Assembly: GCF_015999545.1 (NCBI RefSeq) | Contig: NZ_CP065546.1 | Coordinates: 4,434,001 to 4,498,000, forward strand | Source of the DNA: Lysinibacillus sp. JNUCC-52 | GTDB lineage: Bacteria; Bacillota; Bacilli; Bacillales_A; Planococcaceae | Direction of reading: 5' to 3' | DNA: 64,000 bases | Shown here: in pieces, positions 54,105 to 62,287 of the stretch | Numbering within the stretch: position 1 is the stretch's first letter | Layout of the letters: each line of letters opens with the position of its first letter | The notes under the pieces: generated by a model | Databases searched by the model: none | The model's input: the letters and a program-made list of their open reading frames with translations, nothing else | What the model was told of the DNA's origin: nothing | Translations under genes and position numbers: made by a program

Positions 54105-55065
54105 TGACGCACTAGGTAGGCGGACAGAGAAGTGTTCGGAAGGTAGCGCTACTCATTTTGTGTGGGATGGCAATACGATTTTGCATGAGTATTTGTCACA
54201 GGATAATTCTAATACATTGGAAAATTCAGTGGAGAATGCTTCCCAGCCTGAAGACGAAATCGCAGATAATCTAGTGACATGGGTATTCAATGATGGCTTT
54301 GTCCCTTCTGCTAAGATCACGAGTGAAGGCAACTACAGCATTATTAGTGATTATCTAGGAACACCTGTCGAAGCCTATGATGAACAAGGTCATAAGGTTT
54401 GGTCGGCTGAGCTTGATGTGTATGGGCGAGTGAAAGAATTTACGGGTGAGAAAGATTTCATCCCATTTAGATATCAAGGGCAGTATGAAGATATAGAGAT
54501 TGGTTTGTATTATAACCGATTCCGATACTATGATCCAGAGCAAGGGAATTATACGCAGATTGACCCGATTGGGCTAGCAGGTGGGAATCCTACGCTTTAT
54601 GGGTATGTGTATAACCCAAATAGTTGGATAGATCCGTTTGGACTAGCAAACGAGTTTCAAATAGCTCCTTACGGAGATATAACAGGACCCAAGCATATTG
54701 GAGATAATCTTACAGGACGTGAGCTTCTTCAAAGTGCTTGGTTAAGACAGAATCATGGTATTACTAGAAGTAGTAATATTGGGAAACTTAACCCATCTAT
54801 TGCATTGACTGAGCCAAATATGCATAAAAACATTACAGCTCTTCAAAATCATTACAACATGAAGGGTATGAAATTGAAGGGGCAAAGCGCTTTACAAAAT
54901 ATTAATAGGAACAGTGCTTTAACTAGACGAGGAATATATGAAGGATTGTTGGAAAGAGGTTGGGAACATCTAAATGCGAAGCGATATGCTAATGAATTAA
55001 CCATGAAACTTAGGGGGGATGCAATTAATTTTGCAAAGAAACAAGGTTATATAAAATGTCCTTAA
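54105..55065 (+). CDS. orphan Rhs tip 4 with an unassigned toxin domain
   Basis: Rhs homology begins at CTAGGTAGGCGG (about 54111). The usual GTG at 54160 gives 301 aa with an uninterrupted core (DPIGLAGGNPTLYGYV, DPFGLAN), making it one of the two intact tips. The toxin part (about 130 aa) contains APYGDITGPKHIGDNL, GRELLQSAWLRQNHG, NPSIALTEPNMHKN and a helical end. I cannot assign it: the conserved His and NPSIAL pattern suggests a small nuclease or other enzyme, not proven. No VgrG or ribosome binding site, so it is silent. Confidence 0.72.
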
Positions 55066-55095
55066 AAACTAATAAAATGGAAGGGTTGATTTTAA

Positions 55096-55629
55096 TTGTT
55101 TGCTCAATGTATTCCTTTTGATGATAATGTGAGAGGTAGAATAGGTGGTAATCCTCCAAAATTGATTGAAGAACAAATACCTGATGATTACAGGTTTTAT
55201 GCAACTCTAGTTCATCCAGAAAAGGAGGATGTTATGCTTTCTATTATTATCCATAAAGATTTTGATACTTTATTGGAAAATAATATCTATCCTTCAATAG
55301 AAGTAAGGGTTATAGAGCATAAATACTCCGAAATTGGAAGCAATCCTGATAAAAGTATTTTAGGTTTAGGGATGAACTCAATCAGCGATTATTCGGAAAA
55401 CCAAGGGAATAATTTTTTGTTTATTAAAGTTTTTGGTGAACCACGTCTTATTCAACCTAAAAGTTATTATTTTGAAGAGTTAGGAAATAAAAATTATTCC
55501 TTTTTTCTGCAAATAGAAGAGGAAGGCTATATTGATAATATGGATTATGTGTTTATGTACGGTGCATTATATTTATATAAACATAATGAAACAGGACAGG
55601 TCATTGCTGGTTTCTGGCAATGCTCTTAA
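55096..55629 (+). CDS. probable immunity protein for orphan tip 4
   Basis: A 177-aa soluble protein, not assigned to a domain. RIGGNPPKLIEEQIPDDYRF, NNIYPSIEVRVIEHKYSEIG and KVFGEPRLIQ are shared with the partial gene at the window end (63562), so the two form a family. It starts with TTG at 55096, 10 bases behind AAGGG, 30 bases after the toxin stop. Confidence 0.65.
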   Translation: MFAQCIPFDDNVRGRIGGNPPKLIEEQIPDDYRFYATLVHPEKEDVMLSIIIHKDFDTLLENNIYPSIEVRVIEHKYSEIGSNPDKSILGLGMNSISDYSENQGNNFLFIKVFGEPRLIQPKSYYFEELGNKNYSFFLQIEEEGYIDNMDYVFMYGALYLYKHNETGQVIAGFWQCS

Positions 55630-55724
55630 ACAACCTATCCAAAATGAAAACGAAGAAAATTAACAACCTACTTTGACAAAAAAAACTTAAAATTTTAAAA
55701 TTTTAATATAGGAGGTTGTTACAA

Positions 55725-56138
55725 ATGAAGAAAAAAATAAATTTTATTATGGCTTTCTTTTTAATAGCAATGGTCTCACTATATTTTTTTAATGAATACA
55801 AAACAAAAAATCTTGTACAAGATTTTTTCGATACAGATTCTTTAGCAGAAGAAACACATGATATTAGTATCATAGATACTGAGCGCAACGTTAAAACTAT
55901 CAAAAAAGATAGTACTGTATTCACAAATTTCATAAATTCACTTGAACAACTAGAAATAAAACGAACTAGCTCTAATTTTACTTATACAGGGTTCTCTCTG
56001 ATTATTTATCACAACAACGATTTGCATGTTATTTATCTCAGTGAAAACGGACTATTAACTTTTCATCACAAAAATTATGAAATACAAAATAAACAGGCAT
56101 TTGACAAATTCTTTGAAATAGTGAAAAGCACCCAATAA
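55725..56138 (+). CDS. small membrane-anchored protein
   Basis: A 137-aa protein with one N-terminal helix (INFIMAFFLIAMVSLYFF) and an outward soluble domain (FSLIIYHNNDLHVIYLSENG). No domain is recognised. I chose the ATG at 55725, 9 bases behind GGAGG. It lies between toxin cassettes and could protect the envelope side or be cargo; nothing shows which. Confidence 0.65.
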   Translation: MKKKINFIMAFFLIAMVSLYFFNEYKTKNLVQDFFDTDSLAEETHDISIIDTERNVKTIKKDSTVFTNFINSLEQLEIKRTSSNFTYTGFSLIIYHNNDLHVIYLSENGLLTFHHKNYEIQNKQAFDKFFEIVKSTQ

Positions 56139-56153
56139 AGGGTGCTTTTTTTA
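56122..56153. terminator. bidirectional terminator
   Basis: Perfect hairpin AAAAGCACCC / GGGTGCTTTT with A and T runs. It separates convergent genes: 55725 rightward and the frameshifted gene on the other strand. Confidence 0.9.
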
Positions 56154-56623
56154 CAAAGGAATAGAACCACCACTGGATGTAATAATTTTTTTAGGAATAA
56201 TATTCCCTTGAATAATAGTGAAGTCTGTGTTTCCTGTCGCAAGGTTTTTAAATGCCAAATAGTTAACACTAAATTCAATAGAAACATAAGTTTTATTATC
56301 AATGAAAATTCGTAATAGTTTAGTTATTTGATCATAGCCTTCTTCTGCTAATCGTAAGACTTCATTTTTTCCCACTCATTCGCACTTGTTAATGCAGATA
56401 CAAGTAGGGATGGAATAGCTGTATAAGCTGATTTATTAAAAACCTTTTCTAAAGCAGCAGTAGCTAGTCCACCTAGGAATGTTGTTGTTGCTGCCGATGA
56501 AACCTTACCGTTCCAATAATTGATGAATGCCTCTTGGGCTCGATGCATATCAGTAACATTTGGTCGAGAAATAGAAGTAGTTGCATTGTACTCATAACGT
56601 GAATATTTAGCTGTTGTCTTAAT
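56151..56623 (-). pseudogene. frameshifted gene on the opposite strand
   Basis: Two leftward frames together make about 155 aa: KYSRYEYNATTSISRPNVTD with a hydrophobic middle (SSAATTTFLGGLATAALEK), then NEVLRLAEEGYDQITKLL and a beta-rich end. The break lies at a run of six T on the + strand (56365-56370); one more base would join SANEWEK to NEVLRL. GGAGG lies 6 bases before an ATT codon at 56623, where an ATG would be expected. It is one of very few leftward genes in the accessory region. Function unknown. Confidence 0.55.
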
Positions 56624-56865
56624 TAAATTCCTCCATATTAATAATAGATTTTGTTTTGTTAGTACTAACACTCTATTAAGGGGAATTTTGATTCCATTTT
56701 ACAACCTCTTTTTTAAAAAGATTTAAAGCGTTATGGATACAATTTGTATTGGAATGGATAAAAAACCTGCCTCAGTTTTATAATGGATAATATTTGGAAA
56801 TCTTGATAGAATAGTTTTCTATTAAGGTTTTATTTATAAAGAGAACACTTTGAAAGGGGCATTAT

Positions 56866-57309
56866 ATGTTAAACGATAAAGTCAGAAAGTTTCTTTTAAA
56901 TAAAGGTTGGTTAGTTACGGATGACGATAAAGAATACGACAGTGTCATAAGTAATCTAGCTATCCCTTATAATTCTAGTTTTGCAGATTTTCAGAGATAT
57001 ACTACAGAGTGCACATTTAGTACAACAAAAGGACCTGAATTGATTAATATTTGCTGGTTTTCAATATATAGTGGTGATTTTAAAGCCTTGACAAATTCCC
57101 TGTGGAAAAAGAGACCAGGAGGAAATCTACCACAAAATTATATTCCATTTAGTAATAGAAGCGGAGACTCAATTTTATTATACGATAAAATTAACCAAGG
57201 CATATATTATGTAAATGAATTAGAAATTAGTGAACTGATTAAAGGTAAATTTAATCCACAGTGGGACGATTTCAATGAATTTTTAGAGTGGTACTTTGAT
57301 ATTAACTAA
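56866..57309 (+). CDS. SUKH-like probable immunity protein
   Basis: A 147-aa acidic protein with terminal NPQWDDFNEFLEWYFD, similar in plan to small SUKH proteins (an AsSFeeFL-type end). It opens with VRKFLLNKGW. AAAGGGG precedes the ATG. A decayed copy lies at 45595-46020. No toxin is adjacent now. Confidence 0.6.
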   Translation: MLNDKVRKFLLNKGWLVTDDDKEYDSVISNLAIPYNSSFADFQRYTTECTFSTTKGPELINICWFSIYSGDFKALTNSLWKKRPGGNLPQNYIPFSNRSGDSILLYDKINQGIYYVNELEISELIKGKFNPQWDDFNEFLEWYFDIN

Positions 57310-57320
57310 AGGAAAGGTCA

Positions 57321-57360
57321 CTTTGATACTGTGAGAGTCTGAATATCCTAAGTATCAAAG
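57321..57360 (+). repeat. three-copy stem-loop, copy 3
   Basis: CTTTGATACT pairs perfectly with AGTATCAAAG around a 20-base loop containing GAATATCCTA. At this copy no Imm11 gene follows; a terminator of the AACACATGTT type comes at 57390. Confidence 0.7.
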
Positions 57361-57387
57361 ATTAGGTGGTAAAGGGTAAAGTTCCTG

Positions 57388-57434
57388 GTCAAATGTTAAG
57401 AGGATACTATTCCTTTCATCATGTGTTTCCTATA
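57388..57434 (+). terminator. degenerate AACACATGTT-type terminator
   Basis: AAATGTTAAGAGGA and TCCTTTCATCATGTGTTT keep the plan of the hairpin at 43466, with mismatches. Confidence 0.45.
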
Positions 57435-57531
57435 GTGATTGGTGAAAAGTGAGGGCTAGATATAAAGCAGGTTCTTTCTGCCAGGATGCAATCCAAATAA
57501 AGAAATAGCATTAAAGTGAGGGAGGTAAATA

Positions 57532-58182
57532 ATGGATATACGTAATAATAAAGAAATCGAATTGAAGAGATCAGAGCTATCGAAACACTTTACAGATTAT
57601 TCAAATGATATTTATCAACATTATCTTAAGTTAAAGAGCACGATTACTAATTGGTCGTATTCTTTAGGTGTTACTGAAGATTTAATGCCATATGAGGAAT
57701 TAATCCCTTCAGTTATTTCTACGAAAAAAGGGAAGCCTCTTCCAAAACCTAGTAGGGCTAACTTTGAGTCGAAAAATTTAGTTACCTATGGCATGGATCT
57801 TGAAGGTAATGTTCTTTTAGAGAGTAGAAAATATAATAAAGATATCGCGAAATTTGGAGAAAACATTAGATATGTAGATTTTATAAACGGCGAAAAAGTA
57901 ATTGTTAATGCGCATATTTATGAGTCTAATCCTTCTAGCTCTAGATTAACTTCTCTTTGCCATGTTTTTGAGAAAAAAGGGTTAGTGTACTATGTTTCTA
58001 TTACACCACCCCATAACTGGTATGTTAGAGTGGATTACATGCAAGATAATAAAATCGAAAAAATATCAACATACGCTACAAGTTGGTATAAACAAATGGA
58101 TTACAGCCTTTATTATGATGACAGCTCCATGTTATCAAAAATAATGATTGAAGAGCATTTACATTGGGAAAATCGAAAATAA
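57532..58182 (+). CDS. paralogue of the AHH immunity protein
   Basis: A 216-aa protein related to the gene at 38565: the ends align (SKIMIEEHLHWENRK against EKIMIDEIIWWKRRK) and so do the NWYVRVDYMQDNKIEKI regions. GGGAGG precedes the ATG at 57532. No toxin is adjacent, so it may guard against an AHH-type toxin that kin carry. Function is inferred by homology within the window only. Confidence 0.68.
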   Translation: MDIRNNKEIELKRSELSKHFTDYSNDIYQHYLKLKSTITNWSYSLGVTEDLMPYEELIPSVISTKKGKPLPKPSRANFESKNLVTYGMDLEGNVLLESRKYNKDIAKFGENIRYVDFINGEKVIVNAHIYESNPSSSRLTSLCHVFEKKGLVYYVSITPPHNWYVRVDYMQDNKIEKISTYATSWYKQMDYSLYYDDSSMLSKIMIEEHLHWENRK

Positions 58183-58230
58183 GTCCTAATAGTTTGCGAG
58201 ACTAACTACGGTTCCACTTGGAGGAAATAA

Positions 58231-58902
58231 ATGATTTTAAATTTTAAGTCGACACCTTTAATCACTAGAACAGGAAGAAACATTGAGGCATATGAAATCC
58301 ATAGTCATTTTCAAACTATCATACCTTCAAGAATGATTGAGTTTTGGAAATCGTACAGTGAAGTTTCATTTGAAAACGGAGTAAATATTTATGGCCTTGA
58401 TATCGCAATTGAAAGAAATAGGTTGTATGAAGTAAGTACTTATGCACCAGAATATATTTTAATAGGGGATGATGGAGGGGGGCAAGGATTGTTTATAAAG
58501 AAGAATGGCGACCTAAACGTTTACTATCAAGATTTGGGGGCTTTGTCATTGCCCTTTTATTCTTTAAATATTGATTTTTTTAGTTGGCTAGAAGATGATC
58601 CTGTAATAGATGAAGATAATTGGACTTCAGACGAACTTGATTTGATAGATAAGGTAAAAGTTTATGTTGTCAGAAAACCAATTGAAGCAAATAAATTTAT
58701 GATGGAAATAAGAAAACTTTTTAATTTGAAACTTTCGATTCGCGATATGAGAGAAAAATTGAATAGTTTACCTTATTTGATGATCCAAGATATCACACTT
58801 ATGAAGTATGGCCAAACAATTGAGGGTTTAAATAAAAAATACAATTGTTTAGAGGTTCGCAATTCAAAGAATGTTATTTTAATTAGTCCAGAAATAAATT
58901 AG
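58231..58902 (+). CDS. SUKH protein with an L7/L12-like C-terminal domain
   Basis: A 223-aa protein. Residues 1-130 follow the SUKH plan (PSRMIEFWKSYSEVSFENG, YILIGDDGGGQGLFI, LSLPFYSLNIDFFSWLED). Residues about 145-215 (VVRKPIEANKFMMEIRKLF, LKLSIRDMREKLNSLPYLM) recall the C-terminal domain of ribosomal protein L7/L12 (VIKxIR..TGL.LKEAK). The gene at 62288 has the same two-part plan. GGAGG precedes the ATG. It is a probable immunity protein. Confidence 0.68.
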   Translation: MILNFKSTPLITRTGRNIEAYEIHSHFQTIIPSRMIEFWKSYSEVSFENGVNIYGLDIAIERNRLYEVSTYAPEYILIGDDGGGQGLFIKKNGDLNVYYQDLGALSLPFYSLNIDFFSWLEDDPVIDEDNWTSDELDLIDKVKVYVVRKPIEANKFMMEIRKLFNLKLSIRDMREKLNSLPYLMIQDITLMKYGQTIEGLNKKYNCLEVRNSKNVILISPEIN

Positions 58903-58986
58903 CAAGTATTAAAGATTGAGTTAATATCGAGCAATGTATAAAGTGAAATGATATTAATTTTATGGTAAAATTAGGATGAAATTTCA

Positions 58987-59038
58987 GGGCATATGTAAAG
59001 AAAACGCTAAATAACGCTTTCATTACATATGTTTTTAT
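58987..59038 (+). terminator. recurrent ACATATGT-type terminator
   Basis: CATATGTAAAG pairs with TTACATATG around an inner AACGC/GCGTT-like step, followed by TTTTTATTT. Confidence 0.72.
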
Positions 59039-59147
59039 TTATTAAAAAGGCTTTTGTAATGGGCATGGAAGTGTTAAAGCGTGTTATGTTCATAGACAGC
59101 GTCAAATTGAGGCAGCTAATCAAAAAAACGAGGGGATAGAATTATTT

Positions 59148-59795
59148 ATGAAACAACTAGAAAATTCACTATTAAAATTCATACAGGCAATGGATGAATA
59201 TCCAAAAGAAGAAGCTCCAGTTAACAAAAATGGTGGAGTACGATATAGGTCGAAATTAGCAAATCTTCATGTCGATGAAAAAATCTATCTATCTAGGGAA
59301 TTAATATTCTTTTATCAACATTGTGAAATAATTTGTAAAATCCGTCCTGATGGCTATCAATTAGATTGTACAGATATTGATTTAGGGAATAGCCTACTTT
59401 ATTTGTATCCAGCAGATAAATTGGTTCGAAGGCAAGAAGGATTTCGATGGATTGGAACCGAAAAAAGAGATAATCCAAATTGGGATCCCAATTGGCTTGT
59501 AGTTGCTGATAAGGATGATGATCCAATTGTAGTAGTCATAAACCAAGAAAATTCACCTGTTTTTGCAAGTTATGAAACAAGTCCTTTATTTCCAATTGCA
59601 GATTCTTTTTCGGCCTTTCTAGATGCACTTGCGGTGACATTAGAAATAATACATAAAAAATTCAAAGGAGAAATAATGGATGAAGAAACTTTCGATATCT
59701 ACGATGATTTTATTGAGATGTTAAAGTCATCTTTGAGTAGTATTTTGAAAAAAGAGGAATACGCTGATAATTTTATTGATTACTTATATGGTTAA
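59148..59795 (+). CDS. SUKH-like (SMI1/KNR4) immunity protein
   Basis: A 215-aa protein with the motif NWDPNWLVVADKDDDPIVV and a following NSPVFASYE, typical of a SMI1/KNR4 branch, plus PIADSFSAFLDALAVTLEI. The C-terminal 60 residues are an extra helical region. GAGGGGA precedes the ATG. A fragment of a relative lies at 61609-61691. No toxin is adjacent. Confidence 0.72.
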   Translation: MKQLENSLLKFIQAMDEYPKEEAPVNKNGGVRYRSKLANLHVDEKIYLSRELIFFYQHCEIICKIRPDGYQLDCTDIDLGNSLLYLYPADKLVRRQEGFRWIGTEKRDNPNWDPNWLVVADKDDDPIVVVINQENSPVFASYETSPLFPIADSFSAFLDALAVTLEIIHKKFKGEIMDEETFDIYDDFIEMLKSSLSSILKKEEYADNFIDYLYG

Positions 59796-59850
59796 TAAAT
59801 TATAAATAAATTATCTATTCCGTTTTGATAGAAGAAACTAACCAAAATTA

Positions 59851-59884
59851 ATGCACATGTAAGAAGGTTTTTTATATGTGCTTA
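59851..59884 (+). terminator. short ACATGT-type hairpin
   Basis: GCACATGTAA pairs with TTATATGTGC. The T run is weak, so it may be a decayed member of the family. Confidence 0.45.
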
Positions 59885-60014
59885 ATATTTATAGTCATTC
59901 AGTTAAGTGTAATGAACTCGGTTTTACAGCTAGCCTAAATGGTAGGTCAGCAACTATTCGAACCCATTTCGATATTACATCGTAGATTTATAAAACTACT
60001 GAGAGGTAAAAGGT

Positions 60015-60881
60015 ATGAAAAGAGAGTTAAAAATATTACCTAAAATAGGGATAAACGAAGTGAGTCTATCTATGACCTCTTCAGACCTAAAAAATGTCTT
60101 AGGCGAATTGGAAAAGAAAACTGTCAAAGGAAATGAATTTTTTCAATATCAAGATGATTATATATTTCATTTTATAGATGATGTTTTGGTAAGTATATCA
60201 GTAAACAAACCAGAGATTATTTTCTTAAATAATCAAAACATTGACTTAATAAATGAATCAAAGCATTTTTTATTCAAAGAAAATCCGTATTTTATAGATG
60301 GATGTTATTTATTTCCTCAGTATAACATGTCGATTTACGGTTTAGATTTTCCTGATGATGGAATACAATTAACGATTTATTCAGATAACCGAAAATATAT
60401 TTACGAGAAAGATATAAAATTAGGTTCCCAATTCAGAAGTACTGAAAATCAGTTAAAAACCTTAAAATATAAAATTTCTCCGTATCAATCAGTTGGATTA
60501 TTGAAATTTGGTATGCAGCCGATTGAAGTTAAAAATATATGGGGAATGCCTTTAAAAACAAGCAAGAATACTAAAAAGGGTATAACAATAGAAAACTGGA
60601 AGAATAGTCAAGCAATCTATAATGAAAAAGGACAGTTAATTCAAATAGCTTTAAATTGTAAAGAGGATGTTCTTATTGATAATAAATTGTTATCTAAATT
60701 CGGCTCTAAATTGGATAGTTTGAAAAATGAAGAGTACTTTATCAACAGAAACTATAAAATATATTTCAAGTTTGGCATTGCATTAGATAATTTAGGAAAC
60801 ATATCTTCAAATGATTTTATTTATGTTTTTTCAGAAGGAATGATTCCTTACTGGAAAGATATATATCGCCCTATAATCTAA
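60015..60881 (+). CDS. probable immunity protein with two related halves
   Basis: A 288-aa soluble protein. Two segments share one plan: IGINEVSLSMTSSDLKNVLG (about 12-31) and SVGLLKFGMQPIEVKNIWG (about 158-176), each followed by a beta-rich part with an ISVNKPE or QIALNCKE end. A G-x-i-x-f-GM-x-x-x-eV-x-x-x-lG pattern is frequent in small proteins beside polymorphic toxins. No domain name is certain. GAGAGG precedes the ATG. Confidence 0.6.
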   Translation: MKRELKILPKIGINEVSLSMTSSDLKNVLGELEKKTVKGNEFFQYQDDYIFHFIDDVLVSISVNKPEIIFLNNQNIDLINESKHFLFKENPYFIDGCYLFPQYNMSIYGLDFPDDGIQLTIYSDNRKYIYEKDIKLGSQFRSTENQLKTLKYKISPYQSVGLLKFGMQPIEVKNIWGMPLKTSKNTKKGITIENWKNSQAIYNEKGQLIQIALNCKEDVLIDNKLLSKFGSKLDSLKNEEYFINRNYKIYFKFGIALDNLGNISSNDFIYVFSEGMIPYWKDIYRPII

Positions 60882-61140
60882 CGATGCTCATAAAGGATTG
60901 AAATCGAAGCGGAATCAGAAATAAACCCATAAGTGCCGAGGATGTTTATAGAATGCTCTACTCAACTAACGATAAGTGATGTAAAAGATGTTGGGACTAA
61001 AAAGATAACTATCTAACAATTAATATGGCAGTTACAGTAGAAGAATATAGAAAATGTATAAAGTAGAGCAAAGGTATAATTTAGGGAAACTATTTTCAGA
61101 GCTTCTAAACACTGCGTTAGTAAAATACACCTTATTTTAA
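60882..61140 (+). other. degraded remnants without a complete gene
   Basis: Short open scraps in several frames are seen, such as IRNKPISAEDVYRMLYST near 60917-60978 and TQLTISDVKDVGTKKITI just behind it in another frame. They look like the end of a lost toxin cut by frameshifts. No start signals are found. Confidence 0.4.
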
Positions 61141-61142
61141 TG

Positions 61143-61183
61143 CCAAAACACATGTAGTGATTTCATTACATGTGTTTTTTTAT
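61143..61183 (+). terminator. recurrent ACATGT-type terminator
   Basis: AAAACACATGTAGTGA pairs with TCATTACATGTGTTTT and ends in a T run. Confidence 0.8.
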
Positions 61184-61308
61184 TAGAAATAAAAACTGCA
61201 TGTGGTAAAACTTTTTACATGAGAAACAAAAGGAAATTTATACAAAAATCATGTTTATAAGGAGGGCAGCAGGTTACTTAAGTATTATTTTTTCTAAATT
61301 ATGTTGAA

Positions 61309-61691
61309 TAATAGGAGGGAAAATAATATGGTTAAAAGAAATAATGGTAATAAGTGTAATTTTGTGTATTTGGTTTAGTAATTACAACATACATGTCTGT
61401 CCAGATACAACATCCTGCTTGAGGATTATTAGAAACAAAAAATATTGGGATATATAGGCTCATCAAAGTATTCCATAAATCAAAAATTGGATTCGAAAAA
61501 GTAAAAATTAAAAATACATACGCGTTCCAAAAAGTGTAGTGAGGTTGATTATAAAGTCCATTGTTTGATACATACGGACAACCTAAAAAGTGAGTTATAA
61601 AAAGGCATTGGTATCCAAATTTTCTTGTTGTGCCGACAAGGATGAAGTCCCAATTGTAAGTGTAACAAACAAAGAGAATAGCATTGTTAAT
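61309..61691 (+). pseudogene. remnants, including a SUKH-like fragment
   Basis: AGGAGGG at about 61314 precedes an ATG at 61329 whose frame closes after 16 codons; another frame there reads IMVISVILCIWF, like a lost membrane helix. From 61609, WYPNFLVV followed after a one-base shift by ADKDEVPIVSVTNKENSIV matches WDPNWLVVADKDDDPIVVV of the gene at 59148. So this is a collapsed pair of genes including a SUKH relative. Confidence 0.55.
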
Positions 61692-61708
61692 AAAGGAAGT
61701 GAATTATT

Positions 61709-62269
61709 TTGAATAATACGTTATTAAATATTGAGGAAATAAGGATAATTTTAGATAGAGATTTTATTCCTTTAGAGTCCTTTGTTACAGGGTTAAGATT
61801 AAAGAAACAAGTTGAAATGGAAACAAATGTTGAGCGGATAGAGCGGAGACTTAAGGTGAAACTCCCTGTTGATTTTGTTAATTTAATTTTAAATTACGAT
61901 TTTGGGGATTTTAGTATTTTAGGTGTACATTTTGGTAGTAATACAAATTATCTAGATAAGCTAATAAGTTACCATGAACATTTATCTAATGAAGATATAA
62001 AGAATTTTTCCAATCAATTTATAACTATAGCTATGGGAGATTACTTTACATTTATTATGGATGTTAATTGTGGGAGTATTTACGTTTATGGCTCAGAGAC
62101 ATCATTTAATAAAAAAATAAAAGTGGCTGAAACTTTCACAAAACTAATTCAAACATTAGGAACAGCGTATTTTCATAGTTCTCAAAACACCCAAACTGAG
62201 TTTTTAGATATTGTAATAAAGAAATTTGACGAAGAATGCATAAACTTTTGGAAAGAAATCATTAATTAA
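61709..62269 (+). CDS. SUKH-type immunity protein
   Basis: A 186-aa SMI1/KNR4-like protein: VERIERRLKVKLPVDFVNLI is the typical opening, then FGDFSILGVHFG and TIAMGDYFTFIMDVNCGSIY. It starts with TTG at 61709, 8 bases behind AAGGAAG. No toxin is adjacent; remnants precede it. Confidence 0.75.
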   Translation: MNNTLLNIEEIRIILDRDFIPLESFVTGLRLKKQVEMETNVERIERRLKVKLPVDFVNLILNYDFGDFSILGVHFGSNTNYLDKLISYHEHLSNEDIKNFSNQFITIAMGDYFTFIMDVNCGSIYVYGSETSFNKKIKVAETFTKLIQTLGTAYFHSSQNTQTEFLDIVIKKFDEECINFWKEIIN

Positions 62270-62287
62270 ACACTATGTTAAGCAGTT

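Noticed and set aside
37830..54543. Leftward open frames of about 62 codons repeated in the Rhs core of the active gene and of each tip
   Set aside because: They are antisense shadows of the conserved core (the same protein appears because the + strand is repeated). No ribosome binding sites or start context support them.
59041..59147. Upstream in-frame extension of the SUKH gene at 59148 (reading GHGSVKACYVHRQRQIEAAN)
   Set aside because: It may be the end of a lost toxin, but it has no start and no recognised motif, so no feature was called.
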